The position numbers were made by a program, and so were the translations under genes. From Acidilobus sp. 7A (GTDB taxonomy: Archaea > Thermoproteota > Thermoprotei_A > Sulfolobales > Acidilobaceae): a DNA stretch of 64,000 nt. Location of the stretch: contig NZ_CP010515.1 of NCBI RefSeq assembly GCF_003431325.1, forward strand, positions 124,001 through 188,000, in the 5' to 3' direction. Shown here one piece after another: positions 42,501 through 49,700 of this stretch. How positions within the stretch are numbered: the first letter of the stretch is position 1; each line of letters begins with the position of its first letter. The notes below the pieces were generated by a model. The model was not told the origin of the DNA. It searched no databases and worked only from the letters and a program-made list of their open reading frames with translations.

Positions 42501-43623
42501 GCACGCCGCCCCAAGTGAGAGCGTGGAGGACATGTACCAGGAGATAGGCAGAGCCGGGAGGGACGGGAAGCCAGCCAGGGCTGTCATACTCTACAACCCC
42601 TCCGACCTCGAGGCCAGGAAGGCAATGGCAAGAGGTGACGCCATAAAGCCCCTGAGGGTCCAGAGGGCCCTCAACATAATAGAGGGGACCCTTGAGAGCC
42701 TGAGGCGCAGGGAGGGCCCCGCTCCCCTGCCGATTAAGGACGCGAGCGGCGAGTGGGGCCTTGTGAGGTACCTGGACGTCCTCAGGATGACGGGCGTCAT
42801 AGATTACGAGGTCATTAGGGGGCCCGTCCTCGCTTACGACGCCCCAAGGGAGAGAGTCGAGGAGGAGGCCGGGTGGTGCGCTGAGCTTAGAGAGGGCCAG
42901 TGCCTCTCAAGGGCTATAAGGGGCCTTGAGGGCAGGAGGGCCTTCCTTAACCTCTGCGACGGCCGCGCCTCAATATCCCTTGAGCAGGCCCAGGGCTGCA
43001 AGGCCGTGAGCTACGATAGCCTCGTTGCCCTAGTGTCGCCCTCGCCAGACTGGAAAAAGCCAAAGAAGTACCTTGACCCTGAGCTCTACGCCACCACCCT
43101 CTGGCTCTCCCTGAGGGAGGTGAGGAAGCTGAGGGAGCTCTCGGAGCTGCTGGAGGCCGCGGTCGCGGCCAGGGCCAGGGGAGGCCCGGCGCTTGTGGAC
43201 TCGCAGGTCAAGAGGATGATGGATGAGTCCCTTGCAAGAGGCGTGAGGCCTCCGCTTGGGGGAGTGAGGCTCGGCAGGGTCGTCAGGTGCGACACAGCCG
43301 AGGAGTGCGTCGAGCAGGCAGTGATGGACGCTGCAGAGATCGAGAGGCTCGTGGGCGAGGGCTCGGTAGTCGTGGGCGCCTCGGGCGTCGCCGCCTCGCT
43401 CTTCTCCGCCAGGTACCTCAGGCAGACCGGCAGGTCGCCGCAGGTCTCCGTAAGCTACTACAGGAAGCTCGCGGCCCTCGCGAGGAGGGGGGAGCTGGAG
43501 AAGGCCATGAACATGGGGTACGTGATAATTATAGCCAGGCAGGGCGCCAAGGTTGAGGAGGTGGTGAAGCTGGCCCACGGCTATCCCTACGCTAACTTCT
43601 ACCTCTACGCGAGGAGAACTTAA
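39577..43623 (+). CDS. Giant membrane-anchored RecQ-like helicase
   Basis: A 1348-residue superfamily 2 helicase. Residues 5-26 form a membrane helix (ALVVAAGAAAAAGAVAYVAY). Residues 30-620 match nothing I know, though 450-600 look like a worn RecA-type fold (LIVVPSRALAEAT, TTVLVFPERMIW). The RecQ-like motor follows: LRPYQRLAIRVL, motif I LPTGAGKS (K666), Ia SPLRALMHDQV, II DEAH (765-768), III LTASAPP, V TKAFGMGVDIPN and VI QEIGRAGRDG (988-997). A Cys-bearing region (WCAELREGQC, NLCDG, QGC) may be the zinc-like subdomain of RecQ. The C-terminal 150 residues are unassigned. A DNA repair or defence role at the membrane is possible; no partner nuclease is adjacent. Confidence 0.8.
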   Translation: MGGPLQALVVAAGAAAAAGAVAYVAYRRRLLARLITSARLAMNPDSIVDVAQRAEDLGVSRQRISSLVRSMPRCPRGSERLAEALLSLGLYEDVVYLASRGCSVHSTTLSRARAYSMGLGLSKWETEASRLLGEQPRLLGSSKVMVAFCEGGHVEVMVDGVVSEVPPPGGSWRSPPQDEVMSSIAQLSGAQLLISWGPCNLKGAVDAKLLLSIAYPDVRPSIASIAYNLGLNPMLPPSAIVLAAVRASVEALSRVGVDWSTMPEAVRGAEAIAKFKDIVDRVVGQQSPREGRAIVVTDRPRAFMPVWRPFLVDPSRAKGVSYQVLASLRSLTSRGGDPLRALRNAPLLGDFGKALAEALRASLVPATAGPRPGSQVEPWDLACLGDLEVTLDCARSYELCLRPQAPPPDEEELLRSLRVRCPGGSNIRFSASTYVPRRLAEALGLSAPSKGRVKAYGELIAGGPRGASDAVASALAMTSRASRPLIVVPSRALAEATAKAYGIPLVTPDAVDTWTVRGGPGVIPWDDYLAAPEAAGVADTTVLVFPERMIWAEQDDTPYGVHGKLVDAVVELVAKNGGMAVSRALQAEASSRDDVELVEPPASGAAQVNIGPEDIMAEAERAFRRLWGEGAQLRPYQRLAIRVLAEMASRGTSSALMAILPTGAGKSAIFQVSARALEDMGLGSTAIVISPLRALMHDQVRNAKQRGLRAAYIDSGVPPSRKGEIIAAAKEGLLDLVYVTPEGFGTGAASELARSAGQASLAVLDEAHTLSRWGLSFRPSYLYVARQLREASSSSWPPMLALTASAPPDVVKDIMEELGLGEHEEHRISLGVETEDIHFSGRPIVLRAPSIRPEISIDVVMARSGRERLDDIADRVEELTKWADSLGGPWVGVVFVPFVQSSSEPWLNADEVAKAINGRLGEEVLVYHGQLGEARRREVEERIIMSSRTGRGPRVVVATKAFGMGVDIPNIRWTLHAAPSESVEDMYQEIGRAGRDGKPARAVILYNPSDLEARKAMARGDAIKPLRVQRALNIIEGTLESLRRREGPAPLPIKDASGEWGLVRYLDVLRMTGVIDYEVIRGPVLAYDAPRERVEEEAGWCAELREGQCLSRAIRGLEGRRAFLNLCDGRASISLEQAQGCKAVSYDSLVALVSPSPDWKKPKKYLDPELYATTLWLSLREVRKLRELSELLEAAVAARARGGPALVDSQVKRMMDESLARGVRPPLGGVRLGRVVRCDTAEECVEQAVMDAAEIERLVGEGSVVVGASGVAASLFSARYLRQTGRSPQVSVSYYRKLAALARRGELEKAMNMGYVIIIARQGAKVEEVVKLAHGYPYANFYLYARRT

Positions 43624-43653
43624 GTTCCAGCGCGCAACCCTCTCCGGGGAGCC

Positions 43654-44250
43654 TTGACAGCGCTCAGGTACATAGGGGTCCTCGCCGCAGTGCTGGCCTG
43701 GGCCGTTATAATAGCCTGCGTCTCCCTCAACCCATGGTTTGTCTTCACTAAGAACGCGCTGAGCGACCTGGGAGGGCCTAAGGCCTCATACCCGTGGCTC
43801 TACAACTACGGGCTGGTCACCACGGGCGCCCTTATAATAGCCTTCGCCTCCTACGCGCTGAGCGTCAGCTCGAACAGGCTTGAGGAGGCCGCCTCCTCCT
43901 TCATGATAGTGGCCGGCGCCTTCCTGGCTATGATAGGCGTCTTTCACGAGGGCACGTACCCTCACGTCTTCGTCTCAAACTACTTCTTCGCTCAGATGGA
44001 CGTGGTGGCCCTGGTCTGGGGGGCCGGCTCAATAGCCTCTGGCAGGACCCGCTCGGGCCTCGGGGAGGTGCTGGTTGGCCTTGTTGGTCCGGCCGGGGCG
44101 ATGGCCTTCAGGTGGCCCTCCAGCGCGACCCTCGAGGTCTTCGGAGTAGTGCTAATAGACGTCCTCGTTCTGCTTATGACCTTCGACCTTGGGGAGCTTG
44201 AGGGCCTCACTCGACGGAGTAGCCGGTGGCGGCGAGGTAGCGCTCCGTGA
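43654..44250 (+). CDS. DUF998-type membrane protein
   Basis: A 198-residue protein with six membrane helices. The N-terminal SLNPWFVFTKNALSDLGG and the mid-protein GVFHEGTYPHVFVS stretch are characteristic of DUF998, a family of unknown function. TTG start at 43654, 30 nt after the helicase stop, with a GGGGAG three nt upstream, so it may be co-transcribed with the helicase. The last 44 nt overlap the convergent CBS gene. Confidence 0.75.
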   Translation: MTALRYIGVLAAVLAWAVIIACVSLNPWFVFTKNALSDLGGPKASYPWLYNYGLVTTGALIIAFASYALSVSSNRLEEAASSFMIVAGAFLAMIGVFHEGTYPHVFVSNYFFAQMDVVALVWGAGSIASGRTRSGLGEVLVGLVGPAGAMAFRWPSSATLEVFGVVLIDVLVLLMTFDLGELEGLTRRSSRWRRGSAP

Positions 44251-44632
44251 GGTCAACGATGTCTCTGGCGGTGACTATCCCCACAAGCCTCCCGTCCCTT
44301 TCAACCACGGGCAGGTGCCTCACCCTGTGCGTTGACATAGTTTCAACGGCCTTCGTGACGGGCTCGTCAGCGTAGACCGTCACAGGGTTCTTCGTCATGT
44401 GGTCGCCCACCATGGCGTCATAGCTGACCCTGCTGGAAACGACGCGGCTGAGGTCCTTCTCAGTGAATATCCCTATCACCTTGCCCTCAGGCGACACGAC
44501 GACGACGCTGCCCGAGCTGCTTGTGTACATGAGGCGGGCCACGTCGGCTATGGTCGCGTTGGGGCCCACTGAGATAACGTCCTTACGTGCCACGTCACCC
44601 ACCTTGGATGTCCAGACGCTCAAGGCACTCAC
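44207..44632 (-). CDS. CBS-domain pair protein
   Basis: A 141-residue protein made of two CBS motifs, VGDVARKDVISVGPNATIAD and VGDHMTKNPVTVYADEPVTK, each ending in the typical GIFTEKDL or GIVTARDI strand-helix. Such stand-alone pairs bind adenine nucleotides and sense energy charge or regulate partner proteins. A minus-strand TATA-like cttttaatc (44655-44663) lies about 25 nt upstream of the ATG, consistent with a leaderless message. Partner unknown. Confidence 0.85.
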   Translation of the reverse strand: MSALSVWTSKVGDVARKDVISVGPNATIADVARLMYTSSSGSVVVVSPEGKVIGIFTEKDLSRVVSSRVSYDAMVGDHMTKNPVTVYADEPVTKAVETMSTHRVRHLPVVERDGRLVGIVTARDIVDLTERYLAATGYSVE

Positions 44633-44732
44633 CTAAATTACTGTGACTAAAGTGGGATTAAAAGTGCTCCAAAGCCGGAGGTATGGTACGTGGGAACTAG
44701 CTGACTGACGGATAAGGCTCCCCCGAGAGAGG

Positions 44733-45548
44733 TTAGGCCCTGCAGATCCTCTTTACCTCCTCCTCAGCCTCCCTGAAGTCCCTGTGCGGGGCCCTCTCAA
44801 GGTTCCAGGCCCTCTCCCTGTACTTGTGATAGTAGAGGGTCTCAGCTATCTCAAGCTCCTCGGAGGTCGGCACGTCATACTTCACGCCGTCGTATCCAAG
44901 GACCCTGGCGAAGGAGCTCGCCAGGGCCTCTGCGACCTGATTTACGGTTATGCCTGGCCTTATGCTTGATATGTTTGTCACCCTGTACTTCACGCTCGAG
45001 ACGCCCTTGTCTATGAGCTTCTTAAGGGGCACCTTGAGCACCGAGGCAAGGGCGGAGAGGTCAGCGCTTACAAGCATGGCCCCATGGAAGAACGTGGCTC
45101 TCCAAGATATGGTTGCGGCCGTGCCGCTCACCTTCCTGTTCTCGACGACTATGTCGTTGACGTTCTGCACCGAGGCCTCAAGGCCGAGGGACCTGAGGGC
45201 CTCGACGGGGGCCCTTATCAGCTCAGAGAATATGAAGTCCACGGTCTCCCCCACCTGCCCCTTGGCCGGGAGGGATATGGCGTAGTTTATGTTGCCCAGG
45301 TCGTGGTAGGCCGCCCCTCCGCCCGTGAAGCGCCTGACCACGGCCACCCCGAGCCTCTCGGCCTCCTCAAGGTTCACCTCCTCCTCAGCCCTCTGGAAGT
45401 ACCCTATTACGACGGCCCTGCGGTTCCTCCAGAGCCTCAGCGTGGCGGGCGAGAGGCCGCAGCCCACGGCCCTGGGCAGGGCCTCCTCAAAGGCTAAGTT
45501 CATGTGGGGGTCGTCCGGCGTCTCGTAGAGCAGGACCCTTAACATCAA
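44733..45548 (-). CDS. lplA: Lipoate-protein ligase, catalytic subunit
   Basis: A 271-residue LplA N-terminal-type domain that activates lipoate with ATP and attaches it to lysines of H protein or acyltransferases. Core motif VVRRFTGGGAAYHDLGNINYAI (in two parts: RRFTGGGAAYHD, LGNINYAI) and NDIVVENRKVSGTAA are present. The C-terminal adenylate-binding domain is missing and encoded by the upstream gene, with a 4-nt overlap, so the enzyme is bipartite as in Thermoplasma acidophilum. It fits with gcvT in the same window. Confidence 0.88.
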   Translation of the reverse strand: MMLRVLLYETPDDPHMNLAFEEALPRAVGCGLSPATLRLWRNRRAVVIGYFQRAEEEVNLEEAERLGVAVVRRFTGGGAAYHDLGNINYAISLPAKGQVGETVDFIFSELIRAPVEALRSLGLEASVQNVNDIVVENRKVSGTAATISWRATFFHGAMLVSADLSALASVLKVPLKKLIDKGVSSVKYRVTNISSIRPGITVNQVAEALASSFARVLGYDGVKYDVPTSEELEIAETLYYHKYRERAWNLERAPHRDFREAEEEVKRICRA

Positions 45549-45817
45549 CTCCCCTCACCCGCGCACATTATGGCGTCAACGAAGTCACCATAGCTGCAGC
45601 CGATTAGCGTTGAGCCGCCCAGCGCCTCCCTCACGGCCCTCTCAACGTCGTCCCTGCTGAGCCTCACCTTGAGCAGCGCCCTCTCCAGGTCGAACACCTT
45701 GTCCTCGGGCAGAAGCATGAAGTCGCCAGTTATGAGCGCCCTCTCTATGACCCCGCCCTTGGCGTCAACGGTGGCCCTTATGAGGCCCTTCCTTGCCTTT
45801 ACCTCACAGGTGCCCAA
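45545..45817 (-). CDS. lplB: Lipoate-protein ligase, small C-terminal subunit
   Basis: A 90-residue protein matching the detached C-terminal domain of lipoate ligase (VKARKGLIRATVDAKGGVIE, ITGDFMLLPED, LIGCSYGDFVDAIM). In Thermoplasma the equivalent LplB is required for activation of lipoate by LplA. It is read first and overlaps lplA by four nt (ATGA), which implies coupled translation in a one-to-one complex. Confidence 0.85.
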   Translation of the reverse strand: MGTCEVKARKGLIRATVDAKGGVIERALITGDFMLLPEDKVFDLERALLKVRLSRDDVERAVREALGGSTLIGCSYGDFVDAIMCAGEGS

Positions 45818-45857
45818 ACCTGACCCCTTGGGAGGGCGCGCCCCTTAAAAATAAGGC

Positions 45858-47528
45858 TTAGGCCCTTATTGCCCTAACGACCTCCTCCTTCAGCCCCATC
45901 CTCCTCGGCGTGAATATCCTTGAGTCCATGAGCTCCGGCTCCCTCCTTATTATGGGCTTGAAGGCCATCTTAGCCAGCACGTCCTTCTCGATGTCAATGC
46001 CCGGGGCCACCTCCTTCAGCTCAAGGCCGTCAGGCGTCAGCCCGAAGACCGCCCTCTCGGTCACGTAGAGCACGTCCTTGCCCTGCTCAAGCATCACCTT
46101 GGTTGAGCAGCCCACCTTGTCGACCTTCTCCACGAACTTAATTATGTCGCCGTCCGAGACTATCTTCAGCTTGCCGTCGACAACCTCGTACTTGGCGCCC
46201 TTGCCGGCCGTGAAGAGGCCCGCGTAGTATATGTCGGGGGCCCCTGACGCTATGGCTGGGAAGCCGCCGGGGCCCGGTATCTTAGACTCCGTGAAGAAGG
46301 AGTTGACGTTCCCGTGCCTGTCTATCTGCATGAAGCCCAGGGAGGCTGCGTCTATCACGCCGCCCTCGTACATGGTGAACTGGTCGGGCACCGAGAGTAT
46401 TGCGAAGGCCCCTATCGAGACTCCGAAGTCAGGGCCGTAGAGGGGCCTGCCTCCCCAGGTGCCGGACTCCACCGTAAGCACTATGGCGTCCTGCACCCCC
46501 TCCTCCATCACCACGTCGCCAACCATAGCCGGTATGCCTACCCCTAGGTTAACGACTATGGGCCTGCCGTACCTCTGGACGAGCCTCACCAGCTCAAGCG
46601 CCACCCTCCTCGCGACGACCCTCCTCTCGTCAAGGCGAGTCTCAGTAGGCAGCGGCTCGACGCTGACGGCCGGCACCACCCTGCCCGCAGCCACTGGGTC
46701 ATAGTCAAAGCTGTGGGACTGCCAGTGGTAGTCCCTCGGCGCGACGACCACGTAGTCGACCAGGGGCCCCGGCACCACCACGCTCTTCGGGTTTATGGAG
46801 CCGAACTTGGCGACCCTGAGCACCTGGGCTATGACAGTCCCCTTGATTGGCATTGACTTTGTGGCCTGGGCTATGTTGAGCACCGTGCCGTAGGCCACCT
46901 CGTCCTCAAGTGACAGGTTGCCCATCTCGTCGGCCGTGCTGCCCCTTATGAGGGCAAATTTAGGCTTAGGGGCCATGTAAAGCAGGTACTCCCTGCCATC
47001 TATGTTCAGCAGCTGCACCTTGACTGTCCTCCTCTCCTTGGCCGTCTCGTTAAGGGCCGTCCCGTCAAACCTTGGGTCAGCAGTCGTGTTGAGCCCAACC
47101 CTCGTGAGCACGCCAGGCCTGCCAGCCCCCACCTCCCTGAACCAGTACGCCAGTATGCCGATGCTCCAGGCGTAGGCCTCAAACCACTCCTCCTTTATCA
47201 TCTTCTGCAGGGTCTCGCTCCAGCCATAGAAGGCGACGAGCATCCCCTTTATGAAGTCCCTGTCACCCCTCTGGTACATCATCTGAGCTATCCTGTCAAG
47301 CCCCCTGCCCGGGGTGCCGGGGAAGGTGTCACTTACTATGAAGAGGTTCTTCGGGTGTCCAGTCTTAAGGTAGAGCTTATAGAGCCTCTCCATGAGGTAG
47401 TCAGGGGACGTTATCTCGTTGAAGCCTGAGATCGCGACGACGTCACCGTCCTTTATCTGCGAGAGGACAAAGTCTGGGTCAGTGGCCACCTTCCTCCTGG
47501 CTATGGTCTGCAACACGTCATCACTCAT
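45858..47528 (-). CDS. Family I CoA-transferase (fused alpha-beta)
   Basis: A 556-residue fused CoA-transferase of the YdiF/propionate-CoA-transferase group. Residues 1-270 form the alpha-like half (DGDVVAISGFNEITSPDYL, ALIRGSTADEMGNLSLEDE). The second half has VVNLGVGIPAMVGDV and the catalytic-glutamate region LTVESGTWGG. GFPAIASGAPDIYYAGLFTAGG-like residues follow. It swaps CoA between short acids, fitting amino-acid fermentation with IOR and AOR. ATG start at 47528, with a minus-strand TATA-like ctaaactaatt (47555-47565) about 30 nt upstream. Confidence 0.85.
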   Translation of the reverse strand: MSDDVLQTIARRKVATDPDFVLSQIKDGDVVAISGFNEITSPDYLMERLYKLYLKTGHPKNLFIVSDTFPGTPGRGLDRIAQMMYQRGDRDFIKGMLVAFYGWSETLQKMIKEEWFEAYAWSIGILAYWFREVGAGRPGVLTRVGLNTTADPRFDGTALNETAKERRTVKVQLLNIDGREYLLYMAPKPKFALIRGSTADEMGNLSLEDEVAYGTVLNIAQATKSMPIKGTVIAQVLRVAKFGSINPKSVVVPGPLVDYVVVAPRDYHWQSHSFDYDPVAAGRVVPAVSVEPLPTETRLDERRVVARRVALELVRLVQRYGRPIVVNLGVGIPAMVGDVVMEEGVQDAIVLTVESGTWGGRPLYGPDFGVSIGAFAILSVPDQFTMYEGGVIDAASLGFMQIDRHGNVNSFFTESKIPGPGGFPAIASGAPDIYYAGLFTAGKGAKYEVVDGKLKIVSDGDIIKFVEKVDKVGCSTKVMLEQGKDVLYVTERAVFGLTPDGLELKEVAPGIDIEKDVLAKMAFKPIIRREPELMDSRIFTPRRMGLKEEVVRAIRA

Positions 47529-47554
47529 GTTAAGTTACCCCCTAACCTGTGCTT

Positions 47555-47591
47555 CAATTAGTTTAGAAGTATGTAGAGACTTTAATATTTA
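47555..47591. promoter_or_regulatory. Divergent promoter between CoA-transferase and HAD phosphatase
   Basis: The minus-strand ctaaactaatt (47555-47565) and plus-strand ctttaatattta (47580-47591) are each about 30 nt from the first codon of the flanking genes, so both messages look leaderless. Confidence 0.55.
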
Positions 47592-47618
47592 CTGTGAGCC
47601 CTTAAACTGGGAGCAGTC

Positions 47619-48326
47619 TTGCTGAAGGCTGTGGCGACTGACGTCGACGGCACCCTCACTGTGAGGAGGGGGGACCTCAGGATCAGCCTCAACGCCGTGA
47701 GGGGCATAAGGCTCCTTGAGTCCAGGGGCGTCCGGGTGCTCCTGGTCTCGGGCAACAGCCTACCTGTAACCGCTGGCCTCGGCGTCTACCTCGGCTCCAC
47801 CGGGCCTGTCGTCGCGGAGAACGGCTGCGTGATAATGTACAGGGGCTCGGTGACGCACGTCTGCAGCGGGAGGCCACCCGAGGAGCTCATAAGGAGGCTC
47901 CAGGGCCTTGGGCTCAGGCCGAGCTGGCAGAACGACTTCAGATACCACGACGTGGCCTTCTACGTGCCCAGGGGCCTTGGGACTGAGGACGTCAAGGCCC
48001 TGGTGGCGGAGGCCAGCGACGTTGCGAAGGGCTACGGCTTCAATGTGCTCTGGAGCGGCTACGCCCTCCACGTCAACCCTGGAAGCGGCAAGGGGGCCGG
48101 CAGCCTGAGGGCCCTTGAGCTCATAGGCGTCAGCGCCTCAGAGGCGGCAGCCATAGGTGACGGCGAGAACGACATAGACATGCTCAGGGCCTTCCAGCTG
48201 AGCGGCTGCCCTGGCGACGCCGCAGAGAGCGTTAAGGCTATAGTGAAATACGTGGCCAGTGGCAAGGGGGGCACGGGGTTCCTCGAGTTCGCTGAGTGGC
48301 TCCTCAAGGAACAAGCTAACCCTTAG
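47619..48326 (+). CDS. HAD phosphatase, archaeal phosphoglycolate phosphatase type
   Basis: A 235-residue HAD hydrolase with a C2-type cap. Motif I DVDGTLT, motif II LLVSGNS, the lysine in NPGSGKGAGS and motif IV GDGENDIDM are in order. The size and the cap resemble archaeal phosphoglycolate phosphatase (Thermoplasma TA0175) and sucrose-phosphate-phosphatase-like proteins, so phosphoglycolate is a likely but unproven substrate. TTG start. It overlaps the convergent membrane gene by 11 nt. Confidence 0.82.
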   Translation: MLKAVATDVDGTLTVRRGDLRISLNAVRGIRLLESRGVRVLLVSGNSLPVTAGLGVYLGSTGPVVAENGCVIMYRGSVTHVCSGRPPEELIRRLQGLGLRPSWQNDFRYHDVAFYVPRGLGTEDVKALVAEASDVAKGYGFNVLWSGYALHVNPGSGKGAGSLRALELIGVSASEAAAIGDGENDIDMLRAFQLSGCPGDAAESVKAIVKYVASGKGGTGFLEFAEWLLKEQANP

Positions 48327-49047
48327 CAGCGCCAGGTCTCTGCGTTAGGAGCGCCTTAATTATAACTAGGGCTACAGCCGCTGAGAGGCCCACGAGGCCA
48401 GCCACGGCAAGACCTGCCAAGGCATCCATGAAGGCCCACGCAGCCACGTAGGATAGGTAGAAGGTCGTGGAGGCAGCTGACGGCCTCGGCCTCCTGCCCC
48501 CGAGCGCTACGTATAGATAGTAAAAGGTTATAGAGACGATGAACCAGCCAACGAAGTTGAGCAGTGGCACGCCGTAGTACTGGCCTGGCGACTGCCATAC
48601 CCAGAGGCGCGCCCTGCCCGACAGCATGGGGTCGAAGGCCAGATCCATGGAGACCATGCCCAGGGCTGCCAGTGGATAGCTGCCGAAGGCGCAGAGTGAG
48701 TAGAAGCCGAGGGAGGCCCACAGCAGAGGTATGAAGAGCGGCACGCCGAGCAGCTGAGGGCCGAGGCCGCTTTGGGTGTAATAGTACTTGCCGAAGGGGA
48801 TACCATAGTGAACCCCCAGGAACTCGAAGGTATATGACGTTGCGTAGGCCGTTGCAAGGAGGAGGCCCGTGTCCCTTGCCCTGAGCTCAGAGTAGGATGT
48901 CAGCAGGTAAAATGCAATGAATGGTATCACGGACGAGTATGCTCCAACTATGAAGTTGGCCGGGAACGGCAGGTTAAGGTATGAGAGGGCCATGGCTGGC
49001 GGATAAGCTAGTGAGAGGCCCCAAGCTACCCTCCTTAGTCTGTCCAA
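48316..49047 (-). CDS. CruF/DUF422-like carotenoid biosynthesis membrane protein
   Basis: A 243-residue protein with about seven helices. The blocks EFLGVHYGIPFGKYYYT, LGPQLLGVPLFIPLLW, SMDLAFDPMLSG and YYGVPLLNFVGWF are typical of the CruF / bisanhydrobacterioruberin hydratase family, which hydrates the ends of acyclic carotenoids. No other carotenoid gene is in the window, so the substrate is inferred only from the family. Confidence 0.8.
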   Translation of the reverse strand: MDRLRRVAWGLSLAYPPAMALSYLNLPFPANFIVGAYSSVIPFIAFYLLTSYSELRARDTGLLLATAYATSYTFEFLGVHYGIPFGKYYYTQSGLGPQLLGVPLFIPLLWASLGFYSLCAFGSYPLAALGMVSMDLAFDPMLSGRARLWVWQSPGQYYGVPLLNFVGWFIVSITFYYLYVALGGRRPRPSAASTTFYLSYVAAWAFMDALAGLAVAGLVGLSAAVALVIIKALLTQRPGAAKG

Positions 49048-49085
49048 GCCTCACACGCGGCCCTCTGATCCAGAAAAACAATAAG

Positions 49086-49700
49086 TTAAAGCTTTAGCTG
49101 GGCGCCCAGCTTGAGCCCCTCTTCGAAGGCCGCCAAGTTCTTGTCAGCCATAGGGAGCTCCTGGACCTTGGCCCTGACCCTCTCAGCGTCAACGAAGCCG
49201 TCGAGCAGTCCAGTCCCAAGCAGCGCCCCCAGGAGAGCCATGTTCTCAACAACGTAGTTGCCCACCTTCTCTGCCACCTCCCTGGCCGGCACCACGGCGT
49301 ACCTTATGCCAGCCCTCCTGAGGGCGTCCTCTATCTGCTGCCTCTTTATCGGCTTAAGCCCTGGCGTCGGGGGCGTCATGAGCACGTCTGAGGTCAGCAG
49401 CAGCCCTCCCTGCCTAAGGTATGGGGTGCCCCTGGCGGCCTCTATCATCTCAAACGAGAGCACCACGTCGGCCTCACCCCTCGGAACCAGGGGCGAGTAG
49501 ACGTCTCCCAGCCTCACGTGGACCTCTACAGCCCCTCCCCTCTGGCTGAGCCCGTGGGTCTCAGCTACTATTGCCTTGCAGCCCCCCTCTATGGCGGCCT
49601 CGCCGAGGACCCTGGCCGCAGTTATGAGCCCCTGGCCGCCGACGCCAACCATAACTATGTTGAGCCTCCTTCCTCTATTCACATCCATACCTCGCCCCAC
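49086..49700 (-). CDS. iorB: Indolepyruvate ferredoxin oxidoreductase, beta subunit
   Basis: A 204-residue gamma-type 2-oxoacid oxidoreductase domain. VGVGGQGLITAARVLGEAA, ETHGLSQRGGAVEVHVR and LPMADKNLAAFEEGLKLG are diagnostic. With IorA it oxidatively decarboxylates aryl pyruvates (from Phe, Tyr, Trp) to aryl-acetyl-CoA and reduces ferredoxin. It overlaps the iorA end by 22 nt and is translated after it. Confidence 0.92.
   Translation of the reverse strand: MGRGMDVNRGRRLNIVMVGVGGQGLITAARVLGEAAIEGGCKAIVAETHGLSQRGGAVEVHVRLGDVYSPLVPRGEADVVLSFEMIEAARGTPYLRQGGLLLTSDVLMTPPTPGLKPIKRQQIEDALRRAGIRYAVVPAREVAEKVGNYVVENMALLGALLGTGLLDGFVDAERVRAKVQELPMADKNLAAFEEGLKLGAQLKL

Noticed and set aside
39577-44632. 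A defence island built around the large helicase
   Set aside because: The flanking genes (gar1-tfb, DUF998, CBS) are not defence genes and no nuclease, methylase or toxin is adjacent; kept only as a possibility.
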